A DNA stretch of 64,000 bases from Lasiosphaeris hirsuta (lineage: Eukaryota; Ascomycota; Sordariomycetes; Sordariales; Lasiosphaeriaceae). Of the stretch, positions 10,531 through 21,368 are shown piece after piece (within the stretch, counting starts at the first letter, position 1; every line of letters starts with the position of its first letter). The notes beneath the pieces were generated by a model that worked only from the letters and a program-made list of their open reading frames with translations, ran no database searches and was not told where the DNA came from. The translations under genes and the position numbers were made by a program. The stretch spans positions 4,774,001-4,838,000 of the forward strand of contig JAUKUA010000001.1 of the NCBI GenBank assembly GCA_030549175.1. Reading direction: 5' to 3'.

Positions 10531-10780
10531 ATGTTGATGTTGAAGACGGTTCGATCTCGCACTCTGAAGCTAGGATTGTCGATGAACTTGGAGCACTGGA
10601 ATAAGAAGTCGGGGGTTCTGATACTGCAGACTCAAGTGTTGACGAGAGTGCTGGTGCCGATGATGTGTAAAGTATTGATGAAGGCTCTAGCGCTGATGAA
10701 GAGGTATTGTGGGCTAGGGCTCTCGGAGCGACGATGATAACGATGGCGGCTCTAGCCATCCTTAGACCGAAGAGCTTCAT
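10331..10780 (-). CDS. Ser-rich putative secreted/cell-wall protein
   Basis: A single frame of 149 residues starts at the ATG at 10780. It begins with a hydrophobic segment (AAIVIIVAPRALA) that could be a signal peptide. A Ser/Thr-rich middle follows, with a run of about 12 Ser coded by the (CTG)11 microsatellite, then a C-terminal part (TQLVFHVPTGYIDATSLEW). I recognise no family. Low-complexity composition makes chance openness possible, and a spliced extension cannot be excluded. Confidence 0.4.
10494..10526. repeat. (CTG)11 microsatellite
   Basis: 33 bp of uninterrupted CTG on the + strand; on the minus strand it codes for the Ser run of the ORF at 10331-10780. Confidence 0.95.
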
Positions 10781-11329
10781 GGTTGCGTTTGCGTCTTCTT
10801 GCAGAATCAGTTTGCGATCAGTAACAGTTCACACATGGTTGAATGTTGACGAGGACAGCGTCAGGGTGCCAGCTATTATATGCACCTGTCACCGCATTAA
10901 TCGCCGCGTTGTTAATTGTCTAAAAGTTGGGTTTCCTTGGTATTCTATATATAGGCAGTGGTATATTAGTTTGAATATCCTGCGGTGCCACTGCCCCATC
11001 ATACCCGGGTTGTTATAGTGTTTTCCCGACCTTGGAGGATTTGCACAGCCCATCATCTTCCGTTTTCGGCTTCAGGGGAAACAAACCGACACTCTAATCG
11101 TCTCCGCATCTTATGGCAATCCGGTCGGGTATTATATTGCAAAAAGGTTTACAAGAAGAGGTTCCAAGCCTGTGGCGACTTTTAACCACATTCCCATATT
11201 CATCAGGGACGCGTATATGGGGGAAGTGATCTTTTGTCAAGATTAATCCATTATTATGTACCCTATCCAAGGATATTTCTATGTGCTTATGCTATGCCTT
11301 GGTCACCCTTTCACAATCCCATTTTCCCC
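10781..11329. other. intergenic between two minus-strand genes
   Basis: AT-rich DNA with no coding signal. It holds the likely promoter of the Ser-rich ORF on the left and the 3' flank of the peroxidase gene on the right. Confidence 0.45.
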
Positions 11330-12656
11330 TCAAGCAGGAAAAGCACCCTTGGCTTTGTTCACGAGCGGCCGGATCAGCTCAACGAGGCCGGTGATCAGGC
11401 CACCGGCCTGGAGGGTCTCGGCAACTTGGGGGATGTTCTCGGTGGTATTTACCCACATGTTGACAGCCCACTGGTCCTCTCCCCACCACTCGTCGCGGGC
11501 CTGCGGCAGGACCCAGGTGCAGTCGGTGAGGTTGTTGATGTTGTAGACACCGAGCAGGCTGAGGCGGACATACTCACGGGCGTAGTCGTTGTTCCAGTGC
11601 TGCTGGCCGCCGTTGGGGTCGGCGAAGGCGCGGAACTTGCCGAACAATCGCGGGTCTTGCGAGAGAACAATGTCGCTGCGGAACTTGAAGACGCGGGGCG
11701 GCGCGCGACCCAGGGTCTCGCTGTAGAAGAGCGTGTCCCATACGCCGGGCGTACTGTCCTGCGGGTCGCCGAAGCGCGACGGGTCAACAAAGCGCTGCTG
11801 GCTGGTCGAGTGGGCACCGAGAAGGGCTGCTAGACCATGCGGCTGGATCGTCTTGGCGCGGAAGAGCTCAACCAGAGTGTCGGCGTCCGAGTCCTCGCGC
11901 GGGAGGAGGCCGTCGGTGCAGGGGATGTAGCTGTCCACACGGCCAACAAAGGACCGGATGCGGGGGCCGCTGTAAGATGCCAAGATTAGCCTGGGTCACG
12001 GCCAGGGGGGGGGCCGAGTTTTGCGGCTGGGTTGCTTACAGCGGGCAGACGACGGTGGCGACGGTGCCGCCCATCTGGATGAGATCGGCCATGCTGATAC
12101 CGTAACCTCCCCACTTGTCATACCAGAAGCGCATCTGCTGCACAATCTCTTGTAGTCCGGCGTTGATAGGACTGGTCATCTCCTCAGGCGCCAAGACGAT
12201 GGAGCCATCGGCACCACCGAACTGACCCGTGTACTTGGACCATCCGGCGGCATCGTGGAAGCCGAGGCGGATAGCTCCACGGGCAGCGTTGGTACACCGG
12301 CCGCCGGGGCCACGGAAGAGGCGCTCCATCTCGTCGACAATGTACCACCAAACGCAGCACGTATCGGCCGCGCAGGCGTACGAGCGCAGGGGTGGAACAT
12401 CGTAGTAGATCTCGTGCGACTCGCCTGACACCTTGCCGAGGATGACGTCTTTGACAAGGCTGCCAACGGGGCTAAGACTGTAGTCGGGGAGCCAGTTGAG
12501 ATCACCGATGAGCTCCTCAGACTCCCGGCAGTCGGCCGACTTCAGGTCGTCCCGCTTCTGCAGGTTCTCGAGCGTCGCCTCCATGCCCGGCCAGGCCACG
12601 GCGGCTGGGATGATGGCCGAGGCGGCGCAAGCCGCTGTCAACAGAGCGTTCCTCAT
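11330..12656 (-). CDS. secreted class II-type heme peroxidase
   Basis: Exons 12656-12040 and 11969-11330, joined in phase 2, give 418 residues. The start opens a signal peptide (MRNALLTAACAASAIIPAAVAW). Conserved blocks of the plant-peroxidase superfamily are plain. RLGFHDAAGW carries distal Arg130 and His134, FGGADGSIVL follows, and LLGAHSTSQ carries proximal His259. Many Cys fit the disulfide-bonded secreted class. The C-terminal part (NMWVNTTENIPQVAETLQAGG) also reads as normal coding sequence. By family it uses H2O2 to oxidise phenolic or other reducing substrates outside the cell; whether it acts on lignin cannot be told, as I cannot place the Mn-site or surface-Trp residues with certainty. 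A TATAAG box lies 111 bp upstream. It shares the region with cellulase and xylanase genes. Confidence 0.92.
11970..12039 (-). other. intron of the peroxidase gene
   Basis: 70 nt on the minus strand, GTAAGC donor and TTACAG acceptor; removal joins VCPL to GPRIRSFVGR. Confidence 0.88.
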
Positions 12657-12766
12657 GATGGGCGGAAAAGGGTGCTATCAAATGCGCCCACGGAAAAGAG
12701 ACTGGAAAGGGAGTGTGTGGTGTCGAGAAAGAGAGCATACATGCTGTTTGGGTAAGTCGCAATCCT

Positions 12767-12772
12767 CTTATA
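12767..12772 (-). promoter_or_regulatory. TATA-like box of the peroxidase gene
   Basis: TATAAG on the minus strand, 111 bp upstream of the ATG at 12656. Assigned from position only. Confidence 0.4.
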
Positions 12773-13944
12773 TCTCATGCAGCCGGGATTGGTGTCCTGC
12801 GATCGACGAGAGCGCGTGGCAACCAGACATGGCGTCGACATATGAAAGGCCCCTGTCTCTCTGCTTCAGGGCTTTGCTAGGGCGCCATCGCCATCGCCAT
12901 CAGCGAGCCGGTGGGTGCGAGCACAAGTACATGTGATGGTGGTGATTCCGTGTCCGCATCTTCCAAGCGTCGGTGAGATGTGAGCTCGGCGGAGCATTGC
13001 TGGTAGCGTAGGCGCAATCTGGAGTCTGGAGAGACTAGCGATGCCGAAATCTGGCGTCTTGCGCTGACCCCTGGCAGGAGATGCATCTCGGGAGTGCGTG
13101 TGTAGGTTTTTTGCTGCCTCGATGCGTTCATCGAGGCTCCCGTACATATGCAATGGCTTGATCGATGGTCGGGAAATTATGGTTCGTGTATGACAGATCG
13201 GGTCACCCAATATACCTCTGCTGCTATTCGTCGTTTCTCATTAGAGGCTGTCATTGGGTCCGGGGATAGCCTTCTGATTGGCTTTCTGCGGCTCAAGATG
13301 TGTTCATCCGATTAGGTTCGTAATTTCCGTTGACCGAGGTACTTGAGGGGCGGACTCCATTCAACAGAGAGACGATCTAGGTAGTCAGTCCACTGGTCAG
13401 CGGCGGCCTCAGCTAACAGGAGGTCCCCGTCGGTATAGGGTAGGTATGTTGTCGTGTGCATCTCTTACCCACGAGGTTGACCACGACTGACGTCATCATC
13501 AAGTGCGCTCTCTCAGGTGGCTTCAATAAATTGTGCACGACAGTACATTACGTACCTCGGGTACGGGTCCGTTGTCTCGGTAGAAACAGGAGAAAAAAAG
13601 GAAGCAGAGCCTTCTGGGCAACATTCCTACCTTGGGCACTCTCAAAGAGGGAAGGCAAGGCATTGAGGCACCTACACAGAAACTGTTTCTGTCGTCGCGC
13701 ACCCGTGCCCGGCAATCACATCACCAACAGAGCAGCGGAACTTTGACGCTTGGCTGAGGATATCACGTTTGTTTCGAAAGGTAGCAGGAGGCGCAGGTGC
13801 AAGACAAATGTTGACAAAGAAGGCGCTTCCTTCCATATGAATCAAGGAACTTGTAGTAGAACCTAGAAGGGCGGACCTTTGCTTGCCCGGAACGCTGACT
13901 CTTCGGTTACGTCTGATCAGGGTCGCTCTTGCTTCAGTTACAGT

Positions 13945-13980
13945 TACCTACCTACCTACCTACCTACCTACCTACCTACC
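13945..13980. repeat. (TACC)9 microsatellite
   Basis: 36 bp of uninterrupted TACC, about 250 bp upstream of the GNAT start codon. Confidence 0.95.
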
Positions 13981-14231
13981 CTTACCTTCTATTGTCTTAC
14001 CTAAGTACGGTAGCGGCCCCCCGGCGCACCAACCAAGGGCCTGTGTCCATCCCAGTCGCCAGGGGCATTTCGGAACAACAACTCTGTTTGCTTCTCTTTG
14101 GACATCCTATATCTGATGCCGCCCTCAACATACCCACACCCACCTAGACAACTCAAACATGATATAGCAAAACATCCACCTACGCCAGAGACCACCAAAG
14201 CAGTTGTTAATCAGCCTCTCAGCCGGTCGAA

Positions 14232-14981
14232 ATGGATAGGGTGTTCAGCCTGAGACCCGACGGGGCTCGGCTCAAAGCTGAGATGAAAGCCAACTTCAAC
14301 TTGAAGAATACGATTCGAACCCGACAGGCTATTGAGTCCGATATTCCCACCATGGCCGCTATCAGTGTCGCGGCCAACAAGGATAGCGCGTGGGTGAAAG
14401 CCTTGTTTCCCCCGCAATTCCGCACCGCCAAAGGAGTGGGCCCCCATGACGAGTTCTTATGGGTCTTCGCCAATCTGACAAACAGTTTCAACAACCCAGA
14501 AAAATGCTGGTACGTCGTGACACACATGGTAAGGACATTTTCAGGGACAAAAGAAGAACTTCTCGGATGGGCAGCCTGGGAAATGCCCTCAAGGCCGCTG
14601 CCTGCTGAATACAAACATCCCGGAGCCGAATCCGAAGAAGAATGGTGCGACAGCGATGTGACCATAAGCTCGTATGACGATTATGAAGGGGGTGGGATAG
14701 CGGAGGAGGTAGAGCAAGCTGTCGGGTATGATTCAGGCGTGGATTTCGGCGAGGGCCTGGACGAGGACATGGACGAGGACACGGACGAGCACTCATCAAA
14801 GAAACATTCGCCTGTTCTTGACAAGGGCAAGGCGGTCGAAGAGCGCAAAGGAACCCAAAGGCGCGAAAAGCCTCAAGGCAGCAGGGCTGTGTTGCAACCC
14901 TCGTCCCTAGTCCAAGACACGCCCGATGTCGGCTGCACCTGGCAGGTCGTTGGCAACCTAATTCCTCACTCCTATTTCCGC

Positions 14982-15022
<41 letters not shown>

Positions 15023-15405
15023 AGGCGAGTGGGACTGGGTGGCGTGCCCCCCTCGTATTCCTCGCGCTCGGCGCTGGCACGATACATACCAGCCCCGGAG
15101 CCTCGACCTGGACGCCCTAGCTCACTGGCAGGAGAGAACAGCTAGCTTCATAAACGAGACGCTCGGGGACGACAACTACCAATATTTTTGGCGTAAGTGA
15201 TACTCTCGCTAAACTTGGCAAGATGCGTGTTATGGTGCTGATAATAAATGTACCGGCTCAAGGCATTTTGGACATGGCTGTCCGTCCTGAATGTCAGAGG
15301 AATGGCATTGGTAGGTTTCTGATACGAGCCGGCTTGAGGCGTGCCCACATGACCAGTGACCACCCCATCTTCCTTCTCACTACAGAGGAGTACTTCGATT
15401 TTTAG
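14232..15405 (+). CDS. GNAT-family N-acetyltransferase with an acidic insert
   Basis: Exons 14232-15192 and 15263-15405 join in phase 1 and give 367 residues. The N-terminal half has the first GNAT strand and helix (RQAIESDIPTMAAISVAAN) and later WAAWEMPSRPLP. A long acidic, low-complexity insert follows (SEEEWCDSDVT, DEDMDEDTDE, and an EP repeat coded by (GAGCCT)6). After the splice comes the acetyl-CoA loop LDMAVRPECQRNGIGRFLIR. By family it transfers an acetyl group from acetyl-CoA; the acceptor is unknown. The frame ends at a TAG (15403-15405) in YFDF, but the same frame continues with 25 sense codons to 15483 and ends KLLLMVW, much like a normal GNAT tail. The protein may thus be shortened by a CAG-to-TAG change. 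Confidence 0.82.
14985..15020 (+). repeat. (GAGCCT)6 coding repeat
   Basis: Six exact hexamers, coding for alternating Glu-Pro in the insert of the GNAT protein. Confidence 0.95.
15193..15262 (+). other. intron of the GNAT gene
   Basis: 70 nt, GGC|GTAAGTGA donor, CTCAAG acceptor; GCTAAAC or GCTGATA could serve as branch site. It joins YFW to RILDMAVRPE. Confidence 0.8.
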
Positions 15406-15785
15406 GAAGGATTGAACTTCAGTATTCAAAACGACACTAAACTGGAAATCTTCAACGAGAAGCTTCTATTGATGGTCTGGTAGTCGAGCGTTGGCCAGGT
15501 GTTTCCTCCGGAGCTCTCATTCGGTATCATTGCATCATTCTGAGTGAGCGACCTGTTTTTGTAATTTGGTACAGCTACCCGGGAATTGGGTAGGTAGTTT
15601 TCAGCAGTAGCATCTCAGCGGAATGTCATTGTACAACGTAATCCTCTCAAATTTGGAACAGTCCTTGTTGCTTGCCATGACCGAACACGAGAGGCATTGA
15701 ACGACACAGCAGGGGCAAAACGCAGCTGCAGGAATTTACGGCTGGACACAAGCATGGACGCGTTGGATAAAATGAGACTGGAAAA

Positions 15786-16257
15786 TGTATTGGCGTTTAT
15801 TGGAAGGACCCATTGGAATGATGGTCCTCCATTGTCTTGCCAAAGTTGATCTGCCCGGCAGCAACGATGCAGGAATTGTCCAACATCGGGTCAAGCTGCC
15901 AGGCCCGTCTACGAAAAGCATCGAAACGACTGATGCTGTCTTTAGAAGATGGCATGTATTGGTGTTTATTGGAAGGCCCTATTGGAATAAGGAGCCTCCT
16001 TCATCTTGCCAAACATTTGATCTGCCCAGCAGCAACGATGAAGGAACAATCCAGCATCGGGTTAAGCTGCCAGGCACTCATTGAAACATTGAAGCTTGAA
16101 TTGAAGATTTGAAGCTGGCTTCGAGCGATGGCATGTATTGGCGTTTATTGGATGAGCCCATGGGAATGAAGGCCCTCCTTTGTCTTGCCAACCATTTGAT
16201 CTGCCCAGCAGCCACGATGGAGTAATGGGAGTCAAGCACCGGGAAGAGCTGCCAGGC
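15786..16257. repeat. three diverged copies of a ~120 bp repeat
   Basis: Copies at 15786-15904, 15955-16077 and 16134-16257 each begin TGTATTGG(C/T)GTTTATTGGA and end AGCTGCCAGGC. Shared internal blocks include TCTTGCCAA, GATCTGCCC(G/A)GCAGC and ATCGGGTCAAGCTGCCAGG-like ends. Spacers of 50 and 56 bp are unrelated or only weakly similar. Start-to-start distances are 169 and 179 bp. Confidence 0.88.
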
Positions 16258-16284
16258 ACTCATTGGAAAACTTGGAGCTGATGA

Positions 16285-16315
16285 GAAGAAGAAGAAGAAG
16301 AAGAAGAAGAAGAAG
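16285..16315. repeat. (GAA)10 microsatellite
   Basis: About 31 bp of GAA just right of the third repeat copy, followed by purine-rich DNA (GGGAGAGATTTGGGAGGAGG). Confidence 0.9.
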
Positions 16316-17480
16316 AGGGAGAGATTTGGGAGGAGGGGAGGAGGGGAGAATTTATACTCATCTAGGGCGGTCTGTGCCCGACTGCAATTTTTTGCACGAG
16401 AGCAAATTCTGGTTGTGCTTCCCGATTTGGATAGACAAGGACGACATCATCGCGGAGACAATGGGCGTGGGGCGCCGGGATCGTGGTGGTTATGCGGATA
16501 GGGGGCGCGGGTTGGAGGCTATGCGAGTAAACAACGTGGCTACCCGTGGATGCGCCGGGTCCGGCCTCATTCAGCAGACGCCCGAATTTCAGACACAAAT
16601 TTCTTTGACGAGTGGCATTGTCTTGCATCAGGCTCGTCTCTTGCGAGGCTGCCAGCCGGGCAGACGTGGTCATCTTCAATCTTGTCAACGACTGCAAGGC
16701 TGAGAGAAGTCAACATCAGTGTTGAACAGCAGCCCTATTCTACGAGGCATCCAGACTGACGGCTGCAGTCGTTGAAAGCAGGAGGCATCCGCCGCCGTCG
16801 GGTCAAAACTTCGCGTCAGCAATCCGTATTCTCGCTCGTCTCTTGATGAGTCGCCAAGACGATATGCTAAGACCAGAGTAGTACGGGGAGGAAGATCTTG
16901 CTCGATAGCGTCAGCCTCTCCCTCGACCCAGACGCCTCTTCAACACCACAGCACCATTTCGATCTGGCCGCCACCCACCTCGACCGAGGCAGCAAGAACA
17001 CTCGCAGGGAAGATGCCGAACGAGGATTGGAAACCGCGGACATCAGGGGTGTCTGGTTGGCTAAGGCAGGTAATTATACACCATATCCTCTATTCCTCAC
17101 GTCGAACACGGGCGTCACTGCCCGATGGCTGATTACGGCGAGCATATGGCCGTTTTCTGACAACTCAAATCAAGCTACAAGTTCTAGTAACGGTGACACG
17201 AGATATCAACACGAGCCACCAAACCGATTTAAAGAGCCAGCGACGTTGACGACAACGCCAGCTGGAAACGCGGTCGAGGATACACAATAAATTTGTTGGA
17301 TGGGGCAGATATCTGGGCACACTCGCCCCGACCAGATCTCACTGTTGACACGGCTGATCTGCTCACAACCGCAACGTTATAATGCCACTTTGGTAGGTAG
17401 TCGCTTGGGTCAAATTCAAGACTGCGAAATACTAGTATGTATTCACACAAACACAGGCTTGCAACCAGCTGCAACTAGTC

Positions 17481-18211
17481 TCAGGCCGAGAGCGTGTACT
17501 TTGAGTTCCCGCCGGCGTTGCCCCAACCCTCGGTGGCGAGGACCTGGTAGTCGTGGGAGCCGAGGTTGAGGCCGGCCTTGGACCAGGCAGCGAAGTGGTT
17601 GGCCATGGTGACGGTGCCACTGCCAGGCCGCTTATCAACACGATTCGAAATGTACTGCCAGAAGGTAGTAGTGCCCGAGATGGACGGCTGGTTGACCTGC
17701 TGATGCTTCCAGATCTCGTAGGTGCCGCCGTCGCTCTCGAAGCTGCCCAGCTTCTGGCCCTGCGCCGACCCCTTGCCGTTGGACGTGTACTCCTGTACGT
17801 AGTACTCGATCAGCGGGTTCTTGGTCCAGCCGTAGACCGACACCAGCACCGTGCCCGACGTCTGCGTCGTGCTGCCGGTGAAGGTGATGTTCCTAAGCCA
17901 GAATGAGAATCAAGGATCAAGGGAGATTAGGGTAGCATGAAGTAGTGGTACCTGTTGGTTCCCTTCTTCCACCCCTTGCCGACGACGAAATCGCCGGCGC
18001 CCGAGAAGGTGACCGAGTAGCCGTTGGAGTTGGGCGAGAAGTTGACGCTGCCGCCCGTCTTGTAGTTCTGGTTGTAGTCCTGGCGGCGCGCGAGGTTGTG
18101 GGCGCCCACCTCAAAGTCGGGGAGGTCAGCGCCGTTGGCCTCGGCGGTAGGGGCGGCGAAGGATCCCGAGATTGCCGCGGCGACGACGGCGAGGTACGTG
18201 AAGGCGACCAT
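17481..18211 (-). CDS. GH11 endo-beta-1,4-xylanase
   Basis: Exons 18211-17952 and 17892-17481, joined in phase 2, give 223 residues. A signal peptide (MVAFTYLAVVAAAISGSFAA) is followed by a propeptide ending in ARR before QDYNQNYKTGG. The jelly-roll domain has GYSVTFSGAGDFVVGKGW, TSGTVLVSVYGWTKNPLIEYY with the nucleophile Glu116, the thumb region QQVNQPSISGTTTFWQYIS, and ATEGWGNAGG with the acid/base Glu208. No carbohydrate-binding module is present. The first strands are shorter than in the best-known GH11 enzymes and resemble the QDYNQNY-type subgroup. It should cleave xylan outside the cell. A TATAAG lies about 100 bp upstream of the ATG. It converges with the GNAT gene to its left. Confidence 0.95.
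17893..17951 (-). other. intron of the GH11 gene
   Basis: 59 nt on the minus strand, AG|GTACCA donor, CTTAG acceptor; splicing gives KGTNR-NITFTG. Confidence 0.88.
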
Positions 18212-19450
18212 GATGATGGCAGGGAAGATGCTGCTCTAGTGATAGAGTAGGATGCGCTTGTCCGCTCAGCAGAATACCCAGGGATCCATATGCCGGAGCG
18301 TCATCCTCGGTCTTATACCTGTGCTGGGCTGCAGCAACACGGGCAGCTTCTCCGGGTAATCTGCCCTCGGAGGGGGGCCCTGGTTGGCCTCGATTCATAT
18401 GGATGATGTCGAATCCAAAACGCTGGCCGATGTTGGTTCCAACTTCTCTACACTCTTCCCCACAACAAAAGCGGTCCAGCCGGAGCAACACAAGTGACAT
18501 ATTAACACAGCCTACACAACACACGAGCCGACAACCAAACGAAATCTCCCGACATCGCCGGAATCCGAGAGAAGCACTCTACTATTTTCCCTGCCACTAC
18601 CAATCCAACCGGACCACCAGTGGATTTTGTGGCAGTCGAGTCCGCCAAGGAGACTGACCCCATGAGAAGGAGCCGCGCGATCGCGACGATGCCCCATGAA
18701 ACCGGGGTATATTAGCGGCACGTTAGGGGCCGGGGGATGGAATGAAAATTGCGGGGAATGCCGGTAGAGACTTCTGATTACGCCACTCCCGCCGGGATTA
18801 CGGAGAGCGTTGAACGTCATCCTATTCGCACGTAATGCCCTTCCGTTCCTCCTAAATAGATTAACATGAATTGCCCTTATGGGTATTTACCCCAGCTTGA
18901 GCGAAATCTGTTGTCGCGCCGCTTTGCTTCACGTGGCTGCAACTTTCGCGACTCACCCATCGAGGGCCAACCTGGAAATACTTTGATGCCAAGTGAACAC
19001 CAAGACCTTGGCTGAGGACAAGCATTTCTTGGCCACGAGCTTGGCCTCAAGACAAATTGTGCCAAGTGCACCCGGGGGGAAGGGTTCAGCAGGTAAGCTG
19101 GCTTGGCTGGCAGGAAAGCGACATCACCTCGGCTCGTTCACATCTCCTCCCGATGCCGTAAATGAATCAGCTTCCTCAGAAGCGACATCTGGCATTCGAA
19201 CTTTAATGCCTGTCTCTCCAACCTCTACTTATATGATCTGCATCATTGTCATGTATTATTTTCACCAATTGCGAAAAACGCGATAAAAGAAAGATTCGTG
19301 CCCCAAAAACGCGCAGGAGAAAAGCGCCCGCAACACACTTTGGGCTCTGGCCCAACCGAAGCCGACCATCCCGTTTTCGACATTGCTCTCAACGCCAAGC
19401 CCCGTGTTTTGCTTCTAGTGCCATCAGTCGTCATTATTCGTGCAGGTTGT
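18212..19450. other. xylanase promoter and permease 3' flank
   Basis: No coding signal. The left part is the promoter of the xylanase; the right part (AT-rich near 19250) is the 3' flank of the permease gene. Confidence 0.45.
18312..18317 (-). promoter_or_regulatory. TATA-like box of the GH11 gene
   Basis: TATAAG on the minus strand about 100 bp before the ATG at 18211, matching the spacing seen at the peroxidase gene. Confidence 0.4.
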
Positions 19451-21368
19451 TCATACATCTCTCCTCGCAGCAATTCCAAGTCGCCTAGGTGCCTGAGTAA
19501 GAGGCCCGGTGTAATAATGCCTCCCGTGCGTGAACCAAAACCCAACCGAAAACAGCAGGACGAAAGTGAACACGATGATAGCGTAGTTCATCTAGCAGCG
19601 TATGCCAGTCAGTACACTTCATCCCAGCCAGCTGCCATATCACAAGGGGCAGACTCACATTCTCCGGCGTAACCGGCAGCTTCGTCGGGAAGAAAAATAT
19701 CACCGTCATGAAGCCGTTCCATACGACTGCCACCGCATTGACAGCGGTGCTCCAGCGGCCCAGGTGCCACGGCCCCCTCTCAAAGCGGCCATACATCATC
19801 TTGCACACGATAGGTATCACGTACGACAGGTTGAGCGCCACCGTGCACACGTTGAACACTGCGCTGATGGCCGTGTCACTCGCTAGTCCGAGCAGGTTGA
19901 CAGCGATCTCCAACGCAGCGTAGATCCATACGGCCGCGATCGGCGTTTGCGACCGCTTCGAGATGCGTCGCCACACGTTGGAGAATGGGAGAAGGTCGTC
20001 GCGCGCAAGCGCAAATATCGTGCGGCTGCCCGACTGGATGCCCGGGATCGCAACCAGGTTCATGACAAAGAAGCCACAGAGGGTAAAGAAGATGGCCGGG
20101 CCGCGGCCCATGGCGTTGAAGAAGAGCTGGGCCACCTGTTTTCCATGACCATGTTAGACTCTCGCAGGCCCTGGCAAAGCAAACTCAAAGCGTTTCCCCT
20201 GCGTCTGGGAACCCACCGGCTGGCCACTCGGGCTGTTGACAAGATCCAGAGGGTTACCCATGCACAAGACCAGCACAAGGTTGAAGATAAACCCAATGAA
20301 ATAGGTAAACGTGGTCGCATTGGCAATGGCCTTTGGTACAATCCGAGCTGGGTCCTTTGCCTCCTCGGCAATTCTGGTGCCAGATCAGCAACTTGTCTTG
20401 TCATATCGGAAGAAATGGGCTTACCGAGCAGTGCTGTCCGCACTAGTCATGATCCACGCCGGGGTAAGACATCCAAACAGAAAAGCGAAACCCGGAGGGC
20501 TCCAGCCAGACGTAGGCCGGAAGTCGGTGAAGGCATACTCAAAAGTATGCTTGTCCTGCTTTTGCGCAAGCAGAGTAACACAGGCACCAACTAAAACGCT
20601 GACATGAAAGACGACGTAGCCGCTAGTCAACCTGTTCAACCACAGCGTCGGGAGCGTGTTGATAGACGCATGGACAACTGTCAGAAGCGCCATAACTGCC
20701 ACAACATGGTGTATCGTAGGCACATAGGAGAAGTCTGAAATGATTGAGATGGCCGCCAGAAGCATCTGACTGGAGGCGTACTCGGTGGCTGCGCTCCCAG
20801 TAACAGTGCCGACGAGGTTCACATAGCCTGTACCGCATGTTAGCTACAGTTCAAGGGTTTTCGCTTTGGTATAAAACTTTCCGGCAATCCAGCACAAGAA
20901 TGCAACTCGGTCTTCAGGGGCTAGGAACTTTAGCGTGAAGTACATGGCCCCTGAACTTGGGTAGGCCGATGAGATCTCGGCGATGCTGAGGGCCAGAGCC
21001 CATGCACCCGCGCCTCCAATCACCCACGACCACATGATTGCCGCGGCTCCTCCCGCTTGAAGCCCATATATCCATGTTGACATCAGGGTGCCGTAAACTC
21101 CCGATATGCTCATCGCAAAGCTGAAGCTTGACCATGTCGAGAACTCGCGCTTGAACACCTGGAGAGTGTCAGCACATCGCTTGCAGACGAGAATAGACAA
21201 AGAGCTGAAAAGGGTGCGTACCGGTGTGTACCCCATCGCCTCCAACGACTTGTCCGCTTCGTCCATCGTATCCTCGCTCGCCGGCGTTGGAGGTGTGGTG
21301 TCCACCATAAAGTCCTCCAGGGGCCTCTCGGCCACGCCGGGCGTCTTTTCAGGGGCGGTTGTGGGCAT
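19451..21368 (-). CDS. amino acid/choline-GABA type permease (APC superfamily)
   Basis: Six exons on the minus strand (21368-21222, 21158-20882, 20827-20425, 20373-20217, 20135-19659, 19591-19451) give 533 residues. An acidic N-terminal tail precedes about 12 hydrophobic segments. Family blocks are FKREFSTWSSFSFAMSISG, AEISSAYPSSGAMYF, GFAFLFGCLTPAWIMTSAD, RIAEEAKDPARIVPKAI, GPAIFFTLCGFFVMNLVAIP and SRTIFALARDD. These fit the fungal amino acid/choline transporter group (TC 2.A.3.4: choline, GABA and related uptake) in the plasma membrane; the substrate is not readable. Five introns are used. Four have GT-AG borders; the second (20828-20881) only keeps the family sequence CWIAG-YVNLVG if a GA-AG intron is accepted, as GAAAGT stands where GTAAGT is expected. 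Without that splice the frame stops after KTLEL. Confidence 0.88.
20828..20881 (-). other. non-canonical GA-AG intron, or mutated donor site
   Basis: 54 nt on the minus strand. The exon ends GCCG, the intron reads GAAAGTTTTATACC... to ...GCGGTACAG, with CTAAC as branch site. Removing exactly this piece restores the conserved WIAG-YVNLVG junction. No GT within the neighbourhood gives an in-frame alternative that keeps the conserved residues. Confidence 0.65.

Larger units (their letters stand above)
12657..14231. other. divergent intergenic region: peroxidase and acetyltransferase promoters
   Basis: No coding signal was found in 1.57 kb between the divergently transcribed peroxidase (left) and GNAT gene (right). 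It contains the (TACC)9 tract at 13945-13980. Confidence 0.5.
15406..17480. other. gene-free stretch with repeats
   Basis: No convincing gene lies between the GNAT gene and the xylanase gene, which converge here. It contains the triplicated repeat (15786-16257), a (GAA)10 tract (16285-16315) and GC-rich unique DNA with only weak frames. Confidence 0.5.

Noticed and set aside
11234..11833. Long + strand frame of 199 codons
   Set aside because: It lies antisense to the peroxidase gene and is explained by that gene's codon bias.
14305..14320. GATTCGAACCCG as a tRNA B box
   Set aside because: Lies inside well-supported GNAT coding sequence with no cloverleaf around it.
15786..16257. CRISPR-like array
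   Set aside because: Eukaryotic context, only three diverged long units, and no cas genes.
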